Shown here piece after piece: positions 10,042-18,300 of a stretch of DNA of 64,000 bases. Below the pieces are notes generated by a model that was not told the origin of the DNA, made no database searches, and saw nothing but the letters and a program-made list of their open reading frames with translations. Location: the NCBI GenBank assembly GCA_036498265.1, contig DASYFT010000006.1, positions 62,001 through 126,000 on the forward strand, read 5' to 3'. The DNA is from Palsa-744 sp036498265. GTDB lineage: Bacteria; Actinomycetota; Thermoleophilia; Solirubrobacterales; Solirubrobacteraceae. The stretch's first letter is position 1. Each line of letters starts with the position of its first letter. A program made the position numbers and the translations under genes.

Positions 10042-10401
10042 ATGGCTGAAGCTCCACGACTGACCGACCTCGAGCGCGGGCTGGTCGCGGGGATCCTGAT
10101 CGGCGAGGGCCACTTCGGCGGCGACGGGAGATATCCCCAGATCACCCTGCGGATGCACGTCAGGCATGCGACGCTGTTCCGCTGGCTCCAGCGGTGTTTC
10201 CCCCGAGCGCGCCTGTATGGCCCCTACAACCACGGGGGGCGCGAGTACTACCAGTGGATGGCGCGCGGGGCGGCGCTGGCCGAGGACGTGCTGCCCGTGG
10301 TGGAGGGCGTGTTGACGGAGGAGATCGATGCGCACGTGGCGCAGCGGATACGCGAGATGCGAGCCAGGTACGCCGATTTCTTCGCGAGCCATGACGTCTG
10401 A
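10042..10401 (+). CDS. Single-motif LAGLIDADG-fold protein (homing-endonuclease-like)
   Basis: The 119-aa product carries one LAGLIDADG-type helix, LERGLVAGILIGEGHFGG (about residues 10-27). An acidic residue, Glu22, sits at the catalytic metal-binding position. The beta-strand pattern ITLRMHVRHATLFRWLQRCF and a YNHGGREYYQWMARG turn follow, as in LAGLIDADG half-domains. One motif implies a homodimer. Such proteins are homing endonucleases or, as with WhiA, domesticated DNA binders. It lies between jag and rsmG, overlapping the rsmG start by 11 bp, so it is co-expressed with rsmG-parAB. I chose the ATG at 10042; the ATG at 10018 inside repeat copy 2 would add 8 residues. The family is probable; the function is unknown. 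Confidence 0.78.
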   Translation: MAEAPRLTDLERGLVAGILIGEGHFGGDGRYPQITLRMHVRHATLFRWLQRCFPRARLYGPYNHGGREYYQWMARGAALAEDVLPVVEGVLTEEIDAHVAQRIREMRARYADFFASHDV

Positions 10402-11095
10402 TGAGCCGCCGCCGGCCGGCGAGACCGGTGGAGAGCTGCTCTCCGGCACGCAGAGCCGCCGGTTGGGTCTCCTGTTGGACGTGCTGGAGCGCGATGACCA
10501 CGCTCCCACGACGGTCCGGGCGCGTGACCAGGCCGCGAGGGTACACGTCGCCGACTCGCTCGCCGCGCTCGAGCTAGATCCCGTGAGGGCGGCCGAGCGG
10601 ATCGCCGACATCGGCAGCGGCGCCGGCCTCCCCGGGGCGGTTCTGGCCTTGGCGCTGCCGTCGGCCGAGGTGGCGCTCGTGGAGAGCCAGCGGCGCAGGT
10701 GCGAGTTCCTCGCCCGCTTGTGTGCCGCGGCCGAGATCGAGAACGCGCGGGTGGTGTGCGCGCGGGTCGAGGAGTGGCCGCAGGGTCACTCGCTCCAGGA
10801 CCTGGTGGTGGCTCGCGCGGTCGGACCGCAGCCGGTGGTGCTCGAGTACGCGGCGCCGCTGCTGCGCCTCGGCGGGTTCCTGGTCGACTGGCGCGGAAGG
10901 CGCTCACGGGGCGAGGAGGAGGCTGCCCTCCGCGCCGCCGCCACGCTCGGCCTGCAACTCGTGGAGATCCGGCGCGTGGAGCCGTTCGAGGGCGCAAGGG
11001 ACCTCCATCTCCATCTGTTCGAGAAGCTCGCGGACACGCCGGAGCGGTTTCCCAGGCGGCCCGGGATGGCCCGCAAGCGGCCTCTGGGGAGCTGA
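10391..11095 (+). CDS. rsmG: 16S rRNA (guanine527-N7)-methyltransferase RsmG
   Basis: RsmG (GidB) methylates G527 of 16S rRNA using S-adenosylmethionine. Its 234-aa sequence shows the SAM-binding glycine loop IADIGSGAGLPGAVLAL, the acidic VESQRRRCEFLARLCA strand-helix and the later VVARAVGPQPVVLEYAAPLL, all standard. The C-terminal RRPGMARKRPLG also fits. The ATG at 10391 overlaps the preceding LAGLIDADG gene; the longer open frame upstream to 10328 lies wholly within that gene and is ignored. parA follows after 86 bp. Confidence 0.93.
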   Translation: MTSDEPPPAGETGGELLSGTQSRRLGLLLDVLERDDHAPTTVRARDQAARVHVADSLAALELDPVRAAERIADIGSGAGLPGAVLALALPSAEVALVESQRRRCEFLARLCAAAEIENARVVCARVEEWPQGHSLQDLVVARAVGPQPVVLEYAAPLLRLGGFLVDWRGRRSRGEEEAALRAAATLGLQLVEIRRVEPFEGARDLHLHLFEKLADTPERFPRRPGMARKRPLGS

Positions 11096-11168
11096 GATCG
11101 GGGCCCGGGTGACGGCGGTCGCAGCCGCCTCTCCGCGCGGCGGCCCGGCGATCGTCGGCGATCGTCGC

Positions 11169-11174
11169 TAGCTT
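11169..11174 (+). promoter_or_regulatory. -10 element (TAGCTT) close to the parA start
   Basis: A TAnnnT hexamer ends 7 nt before the parA ATG. With no ribosome site in between, transcription would begin at or next to the start codon, suggesting a leaderless parAB mRNA. No -35 is evident. Confidence 0.45.
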
Positions 11175-11181
11175 CCACTGG

Positions 11182-11940
11182 ATGGGCACCGTTTATGCGA
11201 TCGCCAACCAGAAGGGCGGCGTGGGCAAGACGACCACCGCGGTGAACGTCGCCGCATGCATCGCCGAGGCGGGCTACGGAACCCTGCTCGTGGACGTCGA
11301 CCCCCAGGCGAACGCCACCGTCGGGCTTGGGGTCGCTCGCACGCAGGCGCCGGGCCTATATGAGGTGCTGACAGGCGAGGCGACGGCCGAGCAGGCCCTG
11401 ACCGAGACGTCCGTGCGGGGCCTGCAGCTCCTGCCGGCGGGCGCGGGCCTCGCCGGGGCCAACGTTGAGCTTCCACGGATGGAGGGCTTCGAGCAGCTGC
11501 TCCGGGAGCGGCTGGCGCCCGTCCGGGAACGGTTCACATACGTGCTGCTCGACTGCCCTCCGTCGCTGGGGCCGCTGACGGTGAGCGCCCTCGTGGCCGC
11601 CGACCGGGTGATCGTGCCGGTGCAGACCGAGTACTTCGCGCTGGAGGGCCTCGCCGGGCTGCTCGAGACTTTGGCGCTGGTCCAGCGGGAGCTGAACCCG
11701 CGGCTCAGCGTCGCCGGGATGCTGCTTACGATGCACGACGCCCGCACGCGCCTTGGCCAGGACGTCGAGCGCGAGGTCCGCTCGCACTTCCCCGACCTCG
11801 TCTTCGAGACGGTCATACCCCGCAACGTCCGGGTGGGAGAGGCTCCCAGCCACGGCCTGCCCGTCACCCACCACGACCCGCTCAGCGCCGGTGCGGAGGC
11901 GTACTTCGAGCTCGCCAAGGAGGTGGCCGCCCGTGGCTAG
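11182..11940 (+). CDS. parA: Chromosome partitioning ATPase ParA (Soj)
   Basis: ParA is the ATPase that moves ParB-parS complexes and helps segregate origins. The 252-aa protein has the deviant Walker A KGGVGKTTTAVNVAA with the signature lysine, VDVDPQANATVGLG (Walker A' region), and LLDCPPSLGPLTVSAL as Walker B. It lacks an N-terminal DNA-binding domain, so it is the small chromosomal type. parB overlaps its 3' end by 8 bp. Confidence 0.95.
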   Translation: MGTVYAIANQKGGVGKTTTAVNVAACIAEAGYGTLLVDVDPQANATVGLGVARTQAPGLYEVLTGEATAEQALTETSVRGLQLLPAGAGLAGANVELPRMEGFEQLLRERLAPVRERFTYVLLDCPPSLGPLTVSALVAADRVIVPVQTEYFALEGLAGLLETLALVQRELNPRLSVAGMLLTMHDARTRLGQDVEREVRSHFPDLVFETVIPRNVRVGEAPSHGLPVTHHDPLSAGAEAYFELAKEVAARG

Positions 11941-12844
11941 GCCGAAGCCCGGGATGGGAAGGGGCCTGAGCGCGATCCTCTCGGTCTCCGGCGAGGGCGC
12001 CGAGGCGGGCGTCGAGGAGCTGCGCGAGCTGCCGCTGGAGCTGATCTCACCGAACCGCCGGCAGCCCAGGCGCAGCTTCGACGAGGAGGGCCTCGCCGCG
12101 CTGGCCGCCTCGCTCGGCGAGCAGGGAGTCCTGCAGCCGGTGCTCGTCAGGCCGAAGCTTGGGGGAACCTACGAGCTCGTCGCCGGCGAGCGCCGCTGGC
12201 GCGCCGCCAAGATGGCCGGTATGGAGACGATCCCGGCGCTCGTCCGCGACCGCCAGGATGCGGAGACGCTGGAGCTCGCGCTGATCGAGAACATGGCGCG
12301 CGAGGACCTCACGCCGGTCGAGGAGGCGCGGGCCTGCGCTGCGCTCGTCGAGGAGCTCGGGCTGACGCGAGAGGAGGTGGGCCGGCGGGTCGGGCGCGGG
12401 CGGGTGGCCGTCAGCAACCTGATGCGTCTTCTCGACCTGCCCGACGAGGTGATCGATCTTCTCGAGGCGCGCAGCCTCAGCGAGGGCCACGGCCGTGCGC
12501 TGCTGCTGGCCGAGGACCATGGTGACCGGCGGCGGCTGGCCCGGGCAGCGGTCGAGAACGGCTGGTCCGTCAGGGTCACCGAAGAGCGAGCGCGGGAGAG
12601 CAATGCGCCCGCAGGAGCCGAGGACCGCGGCGCCCGTCGCCGGATGACTCCCCACCACCCCGACCAGGAGCAGGCCGAGCGGCAGATCGCCGATGCGCTC
12701 GCCGCGGCCATCGGCGCGGAGGTCGACGTGAAGGCGACCCGCGGGGGGAGCTACCGGGCCCAACTGTCCTTCGCGACCCTGGAGGAGGCGATGGAGCTGG
12801 CCGATCGCCTTCGCCCGACGCCGGTCGCGCAGCCTCTGCGCTGA
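11933..12844 (+). CDS. parB: Chromosome partitioning CTPase ParB (Spo0J)
   Basis: ParB binds parS and slides as a CTP-gated clamp to build the partition complex. In the 303-aa product, the N-terminal KPGMGRGLSAIL is the ParA-stimulating region. LISPNRRQPRRSFDEE and ELVAGERRWRAAKMAG are CTP-binding boxes. ENMAREDLTPVEEARA and LGLTREEVGRRVGRGRVAVSN form the parS-binding HTH, and the C-terminus holds a dimerisation segment. The GTG at 11933 is 8 nt after AGGAGG inside parA; the open frame upstream of it is a shadow of parA. No classical parS palindrome is seen nearby; the 30-bp repeats at 9881 and 10003 are the only parS-like elements noticed. Confidence 0.95.
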   Translation: MARPKPGMGRGLSAILSVSGEGAEAGVEELRELPLELISPNRRQPRRSFDEEGLAALAASLGEQGVLQPVLVRPKLGGTYELVAGERRWRAAKMAGMETIPALVRDRQDAETLELALIENMAREDLTPVEEARACAALVEELGLTREEVGRRVGRGRVAVSNLMRLLDLPDEVIDLLEARSLSEGHGRALLLAEDHGDRRRLARAAVENGWSVRVTEERARESNAPAGAEDRGARRRMTPHHPDQEQAERQIADALAAAIGAEVDVKATRGGSYRAQLSFATLEEAMELADRLRPTPVAQPLR

Positions 12845-12859
12845 CTCAGGCGTCCCGCG

Positions 12860-13285
12860 TCATCGCTTTGCCGACCCGCGGGCCGCGCGCGCCGCGGAGT
12901 TGGCTGCAACCGCCGATCTGATCAGCTCCTTGAAGGCGCCCTCGTCGAGCCTCTCGCCCTCGCGGATGTCGATCGCTCGGCGCGTGTTCCCCTCGAGGCT
13001 CGAGTTGAAGAGCTTCCGGGGGTCATCGAGGGACGCGCCTCGGAAGAAGGTGAGCTTCACGACCTGCTTGTAGGACTCACCCGTGCACACTCCGCCGTCG
13101 TGCGCCCACACCGGGGTCCCGGGGGAGCTGGCCTTCTGCCATTTCCATTCCTCCTGGATCTCCGGGTCCGCGTCGTGGATGAGCCGGCGAACCTCAGCCA
13201 GCGTCTCACCCCGCCAGTCGCCGAGTTCTTCGATTCGCTTGGTGATGTTCTCCGAGCCGTCCGGCGCGTCGCTCGCGGCTGTCAT
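12860..13285 (-). CDS. DUF1801-family protein
   Basis: The 141-aa protein resembles DUF1801 (YdhG-like, SRPBCC-unrelated) small proteins: WRGETLAEVRRLIHDADPEI, then EEWKWQKASSPGTPVWAHDG, YKQVVKLTFFRGASLDDP and SSLEGNTRRAIDIREGERLD, the family's core blocks. No biochemical role is established for the family. The start is the ATG at 13285, with a GGAG-type site just before it; the longer frame to 13447 runs into low-quality upstream sequence. It converges with parB with a 15-bp gap, too short for a classical terminator. Confidence 0.8.
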   Translation of the reverse strand: MTAASDAPDGSENITKRIEELGDWRGETLAEVRRLIHDADPEIQEEWKWQKASSPGTPVWAHDGGVCTGESYKQVVKLTFFRGASLDDPRKLFNSSLEGNTRRAIDIREGERLDEGAFKELIRSAVAANSAARAARGSAKR

Positions 13286-13452
13286 GTCTCCGTCCTGCCC
13301 ATGGATCGCGAGTCTACCCACCGCTCCGAGCCCGAACGTGGGCGGTAACATGGCGCTGCTACGCACGACGTCTCGGTGGCGATGTCCCGTGGGATCCATC
13401 CGGGCGTCGGGTACGGCACGGTGATCGCAGAAACCGTTCGCATGCACGCTGA

Positions 13453-13526
<74 letters not shown>

Positions 13527-13706
13527 CTGACGAAGTGCCCGGGAAGCCAGTCGATGACGCTTCTCTCGCGCAGGGCGCGCTTGGGACCGACGTCCGACCG
13601 CGGGCCGAGTTCCGAGCGTCTGAATGATCAGGTGCGCATGAATCGGTGACGGAGGGGGTAACGGCTCCCCTGCACGTATGCATGGCCTGTGATCGATCGG
13701 AGAAGC
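13527..13706. other. Intergenic region between tRNA-Ile and the sigma4-like membrane protein
   Basis: These 180 bp contain no convincing gene. A GGAGAA ribosome site at about 13699-13704 serves the next gene. No recognisable terminator with a T-run follows the tRNA. Confidence 0.5.
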
Positions 13707-15284
13707 ATGGGGGCTTCGCCCGGTAGCAAGAAGCGCGGTTTCGCCTGGCTCATAATCTGTTCTCTGCTCGCCGCCGCGCTGCCCGCGGCTGCAGCCGGGC
13801 TGACGCTTGCGAAATCGGCGCCTGTCTCAAACTCGGTTCCGGCACCGTCGGCGCCCGCACCGGTGAGCCCTCCGGCCGTGCCGGGCCTCCCCCCGAAGTC
13901 AGCTCCCGCACCGGCGACGGCCCCCGCGGTCCCCACCCCCGCTTCGAAGTCGGCTCCGGTACCGGTGACGGCGCCGGCCGCTCCGGCTCCCCCACCGACG
14001 AGGAGCACGCAGACGAGCACGCAGACGATCACCAGCGCAGCGACCTCCACACTGTCGACGGCAGCGAAGAACGCGCCGGTGCCCGCGGCCTCCGTACCCT
14101 CCGCCGAGGCCTCGGTGTCCTCGAGCTCGGTTGGCGCGATCAAATCCGTTACATCCTCGGTGCCGGCCGTGAAAAATGTCGCGGCCGCTGCGCTGCCACC
14201 CCTCACCGTCCCGGTGAAAACGCCTTTGCCTGCGCCGCCGGCGATTCCGCCTACGCCTCTGCCTCCACCTCCGAAACTTCCGCCTCCACCGGTGCCGGTC
14301 ACGGTGACGCCCCCGCCCCCGGCGCCGAAACTCCCGGCGCCGCCCAAGCTCCCGCCGGCGCCGGTGCCCGCCGTCCCTGCTGCCCCGGCGCCCAAGCTGC
14401 CAACGGTCCCCAAGACGCCCGTGCCCTCGGTCTCGACGCTGCCCAAGGCGCCGATCCCGGTCAAAGCGCCGTCCGTGCCGTCCCCTGCACCGCAGCTGCC
14501 CTCGGTGAAAACGGTCACCCGGACGACGTCCGGCAGAGCCGCCCGGAGCTCGACGCAAGGGTCGGCCACGAGCCGCTCCGCATCCAATGCGCTCGCGGTC
14601 GCGACGGCGGCTGCGCTGTTCTCGACCTCCGGCTACGGGTCCGCCCCGGGCGCGCCCGGCAAGCCGGCCGGGCCAGGCGGGGCCGCGTCGCAGCCGACGA
14701 GCGGCCGGGACCTCGCCGCGCTCACCGGCCTTTCGCTGAGGGACAAGGTCCGGCTCCTCGCGGGATGCCTGAGCAATCTTCCGGAACGCCTGCGCCTGGT
14801 GCTCGAGATGAGAGCGGGCATCCTCACGGGCAGGCCGCTCACCCTCGTGGCCGTCTCGCACCGGCTGCACGTGAGCGTCCGGCAGGCCAGGCGAATGCAG
14901 CGCCGCGCTCTCAAGACGCTGCTGCGAACCGCTCGCTCGCAGGGCTGCGGCACTGCCACCGGCACCGCGACCCGCTTCATCGCCGGTCTGGGCACGGCTG
15001 CGCTCACCGCCGCCGCGCAGCCATTCGGCGCGGCCGGCGGGGTTCTCGCGGCACGCTATTCCAAGCCCGCGTCGCAGGGCGCCCCTGAAGCGCGGCAGGG
15101 CGGAGTCGGCGGCCAGAACGCGCTCGGGCTGAGCCACCCCGGCGGTCCGGGAGATGCGTTGACCGCCATCGGCCTCGTGCTCGCGGGGACGCTGCTCATC
15201 GCCATCCTCTTCGCGGAGGAGCTCGGTCTCGAGCCGCACTTCCGACGGCTGCGCGCGCGCTGGCTTCGCCGGCCGCCCCGCTAG
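13707..15284 (+). CDS. Membrane protein with Pro-rich linker and sigma-70 region-4-like HTH
   Basis: The 525-aa product has an N-terminal hydrophobic segment (about 12-31, FAWLIICSLLAAALPAAAA). About 250 residues of Pro/Ala/Val low complexity follow. A domain at about 340-410 reads LSLRDKVRLLAGCLSNLPE, RLRLVLEMRAGI and LTLVAVSHRLHVSVRQARRM, closely resembling sigma-factor region 4 (LPERxRxVLxxR, then an HTH ending in RRAL). A C-terminal membrane helix (about 484-505, IGLVLAGTLLIAILFAEEL) follows. The ATG at 13707 has GGAGAA upstream. By topology the HTH should be outside the membrane unless the first segment is uncleaved and loops back, which is a puzzle. The large antisense frames over it are shadows. 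Function unknown. Confidence 0.75.
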   Translation: MGASPGSKKRGFAWLIICSLLAAALPAAAAGLTLAKSAPVSNSVPAPSAPAPVSPPAVPGLPPKSAPAPATAPAVPTPASKSAPVPVTAPAAPAPPPTRSTQTSTQTITSAATSTLSTAAKNAPVPAASVPSAEASVSSSSVGAIKSVTSSVPAVKNVAAAALPPLTVPVKTPLPAPPAIPPTPLPPPPKLPPPPVPVTVTPPPPAPKLPAPPKLPPAPVPAVPAAPAPKLPTVPKTPVPSVSTLPKAPIPVKAPSVPSPAPQLPSVKTVTRTTSGRAARSSTQGSATSRSASNALAVATAAALFSTSGYGSAPGAPGKPAGPGGAASQPTSGRDLAALTGLSLRDKVRLLAGCLSNLPERLRLVLEMRAGILTGRPLTLVAVSHRLHVSVRQARRMQRRALKTLLRTARSQGCGTATGTATRFIAGLGTAALTAAAQPFGAAGGVLAARYSKPASQGAPEARQGGVGGQNALGLSHPGGPGDALTAIGLVLAGTLLIAILFAEELGLEPHFRRLRARWLRRPPR

Positions 15285-15354
15285 CAGCGAGCCCGCGCAC
15301 GGCTCCTCGCCGGCCGAGACTTGTTTACACGCGTCCGATCGCGGGTATCGCCGG

Positions 15355-18300
15355 ATGCCAGCAGGGCGGTTGGGAGCAGGGCGGTTGAGAACCCGGGAGA
15401 GAGGACGCAGCGGGGTGGGGGCATGGATCTGTAGCGGCTGGGGGGGCGCAGCCTGGGCTCGCGTGCGCCCTCTGGCGGCCGTGGCCCTCGTCACCCTGGC
15501 CGGCGCGCTCGCGTGCGCCGCGGCGCCGGCTCTCGCCGACTTCCCGTACGTGGGCAACGGCAGCCCGGGCGAACCGGCGAGCTGGTCGCTTGCACCCGGG
15601 CAGACGCCCACCAACGTCGGGGGCCTCGGCTGGAAGTTCGCGGCGACGCCGGCGCAGCCCCCGCCGGCGGAAGCGAACCCCGCCGAAAACCTCGCCGTCA
15701 GCCAGAGCAACTCCCAGCCGGACGAGCTCTGTGGCGTCACCGGCATGAGCCTCGTGGACCCGCACGCGACGTTCCCCTCGGGCACCGGCTCCTGCATCGC
15801 CGCGGGAAGCCCCGTCAAGACCGCGTTCGAGGTCTCGCTCGGCCGTCCCGACGTGTCCATCGGCGAGCTGGACTCCGGGATCCTGTGGAACAGCGCCGGC
15901 GACATGCTCCAGCTGCGCAAGAAGATCCTGATCAACGCAGGCGAGCTGCCCGCGCCGCGGGCAGACCTGACGAAGACCTTCGACCCGTCGACCGGTGTGG
16001 ACTGCGAAGCCGCGCACGCGGGCACCGGCGGCGACTACAACGCACACGGCGCCATGCCCGGCGGTGAACCGGGAGGCAGCGGCCCGATCCCGTACGACGC
16101 GACCGGCCAGGGCGTCTTTAACACGCTCTCGTATGCCTGCGACTCACGCGTAGCCCACGTCGTGCAGACCTATCCGCGCTGCACCAACCCGCCCACCACC
16201 AGCGCGTGCCGCAACGGACCCGAAGGGCTGCTCACGCCCGAGGACCTGATCATCGCGTTCTCGGATGGCGTCGACCACGACGGCAACGGCTACGCCAGCG
16301 ACATCGCCGGCTGGAACTACGTCGACAACAACAACGACCCATTCGACGACGTTCAGTACGGGCACGGCACCGGCGAGAGCGCGGACTCGACCGCCGAGGC
16401 GAACAACAGCGCCGGCGAGGTCGGCACGTGCCCCAACTGCATGGTCCTGCCGCTCCGCGTCGGCGAGTCCTTCGTCGCCGACGCCAACCGCTTCGCCGAG
16501 GCGACCATCTACGCGACCGACCGTGGCGTGAGCGTCGTGCAGGAGGCGCTCGGCACCTACAACGACCCCGTCTTCGCCCGCCAGGCCATCGACTACGCGT
16601 ACAACCACGGCGTGACCGTGATCGCCTCCGCGGCAGACGAGGCCGCCGAACACCACAACCAGCCCGGGGCCCTCCCCCACACGATCGTCGTCAACGCGAT
16701 CGAAGGGCCGGCCAGCCTGGCCGGGGTGCCGGTCACCAACAAGCCGCCCTCCTACCTGCAGCTCGACGGCTGCACGAACTTCGGCACCCGCGTCGACCTG
16801 TCGGTGCCGGCGACCTCGTGCTCGTCGGAGGCCACCGGCAAGAGCGCCGGCGTCACAGGGCTCGTGTACAGCGCCGCGCTGAACGCTTGCGGCGCGCCAC
16901 TCTACGGCCATTGCGCCGGTGTGACCGGCACGAAGCTCGCCGCGGCCAGCGACTGCACCCGCGTGGACGGCTCCCAGTGCGCCATCACGCCGAACGAGGT
17001 CCGCCAGCTGCTCGCCTCGGGGAACATCGCCGGCACGACGCTCAACAGCTCCTCGACGATCGCCGGCAATCCGCCCAGTACCGGCTCGGCGGCGGCGGAC
17101 ATGGGCCAAGGCGGCCAGGCCGACGACGTGAACACCGCCCAACAGCCAGAGACCGCCTGCAGCGTCGGCATGGCTCCCGGCTGCACCGACCCGAACCTCA
17201 ACACGACCTTCGCGGCCGACGAGCAGGGAGGGGTCGAGGGACCGCTTCCCGACACGTTCCGCTACCCCTCGCGCAAGGGCTTCGACGAGTTCTTCGGCTA
17301 CGGGCGGATCGACGCCTACAAGTCCGTCGAGGCTGCCGCGCAGGGATGGGTCCCGCCCGAGGCGGACATCACCTCGCCGGAATGGTTCGACCAGCTCGAT
17401 CCGGCGAAAGCCTCGTTCGCCGTCAGCGGCTACGTCAGCGCCCGGACGAGGTACACCTGCCGCGTCGAAATCGCGCCCGGCGCCCAGCCGAACAACGCAC
17501 CCACAAGCTCCGGCGGGGACTTCGTCGCCGTGCCGTCCACGTACTGCAACGGCTCGACCAAGCACGCGCTCCCGCACACGGGGCTGCTCGCCACCGTGAG
17601 CACGGCCACGCTCCAGTCCCTGTTCCCGCACGGCGCGCCGGCGTCATTCACCGGCAACGAGAACGGAGGCCTGGCGCAGAGCTCCAACGGCCGTCCCAAC
17701 ACGCTGCCATACGCCTTCACGATCCGGGTCGCCGTGAGCAGCGCCGCCGGAGCGCCGGGGCCGGCGATGACCGGCGAGGACCGCCGTCAGGCGTTCCTGC
17801 ATCGCGACCAGAGCATGCTCGGCGGCTTCCCGATCGAGATGCGCGGCGACGGAGACGCCAGCCCCCTGCTCGCGGACCTCGTCGGCGACGACTCCAACCA
17901 GCTGATCGTCGCCAACTCCGACGGCTGGATCCATGCCTACCGCTACTCGCCGTCGACCGGCAAGGTCAAAGAGCTGCCCGGCTGGCCGGTGCACACCGAA
18001 CCGCTGCCGCTGCACACAGGCGAGCGTGCCTTCGCCGGCGGCGAGCTCTCCACCGCCCACTACGACCCGGTGCTCGAGGCGCCGGCCGCCGGCGACCTGT
18101 TCGGGGACGGCCGCAAAGAGGTCGTCGCCAGCGACATCCAGGGCAACGTCTACGCCTGGGACTCGACGGGGCATCTCGTGTTCCATCAGACGTCCAACCC
18201 GAGCTACTCGGGCGGACCGCTTCCCGGCGATCCCGCCTGGGAGGCTCAGCGCGCGGGCACCCGGCAGCGCACCGAGTCCGGCTTCCTCACCTCACCCGTG

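Noticed and set aside
13628..16025. Long minus-strand frames opposite 13707-15284 and the subtilase start
   Set aside because: Gly/Arg-rich shadow frames typical of high GC; the plus-strand gene has signal, HTH and membrane motifs.
16144..17631. 495-codon minus-strand frame inside the subtilase gene
   Set aside because: Compositionally biased antisense of a gene with clear catalytic motifs.
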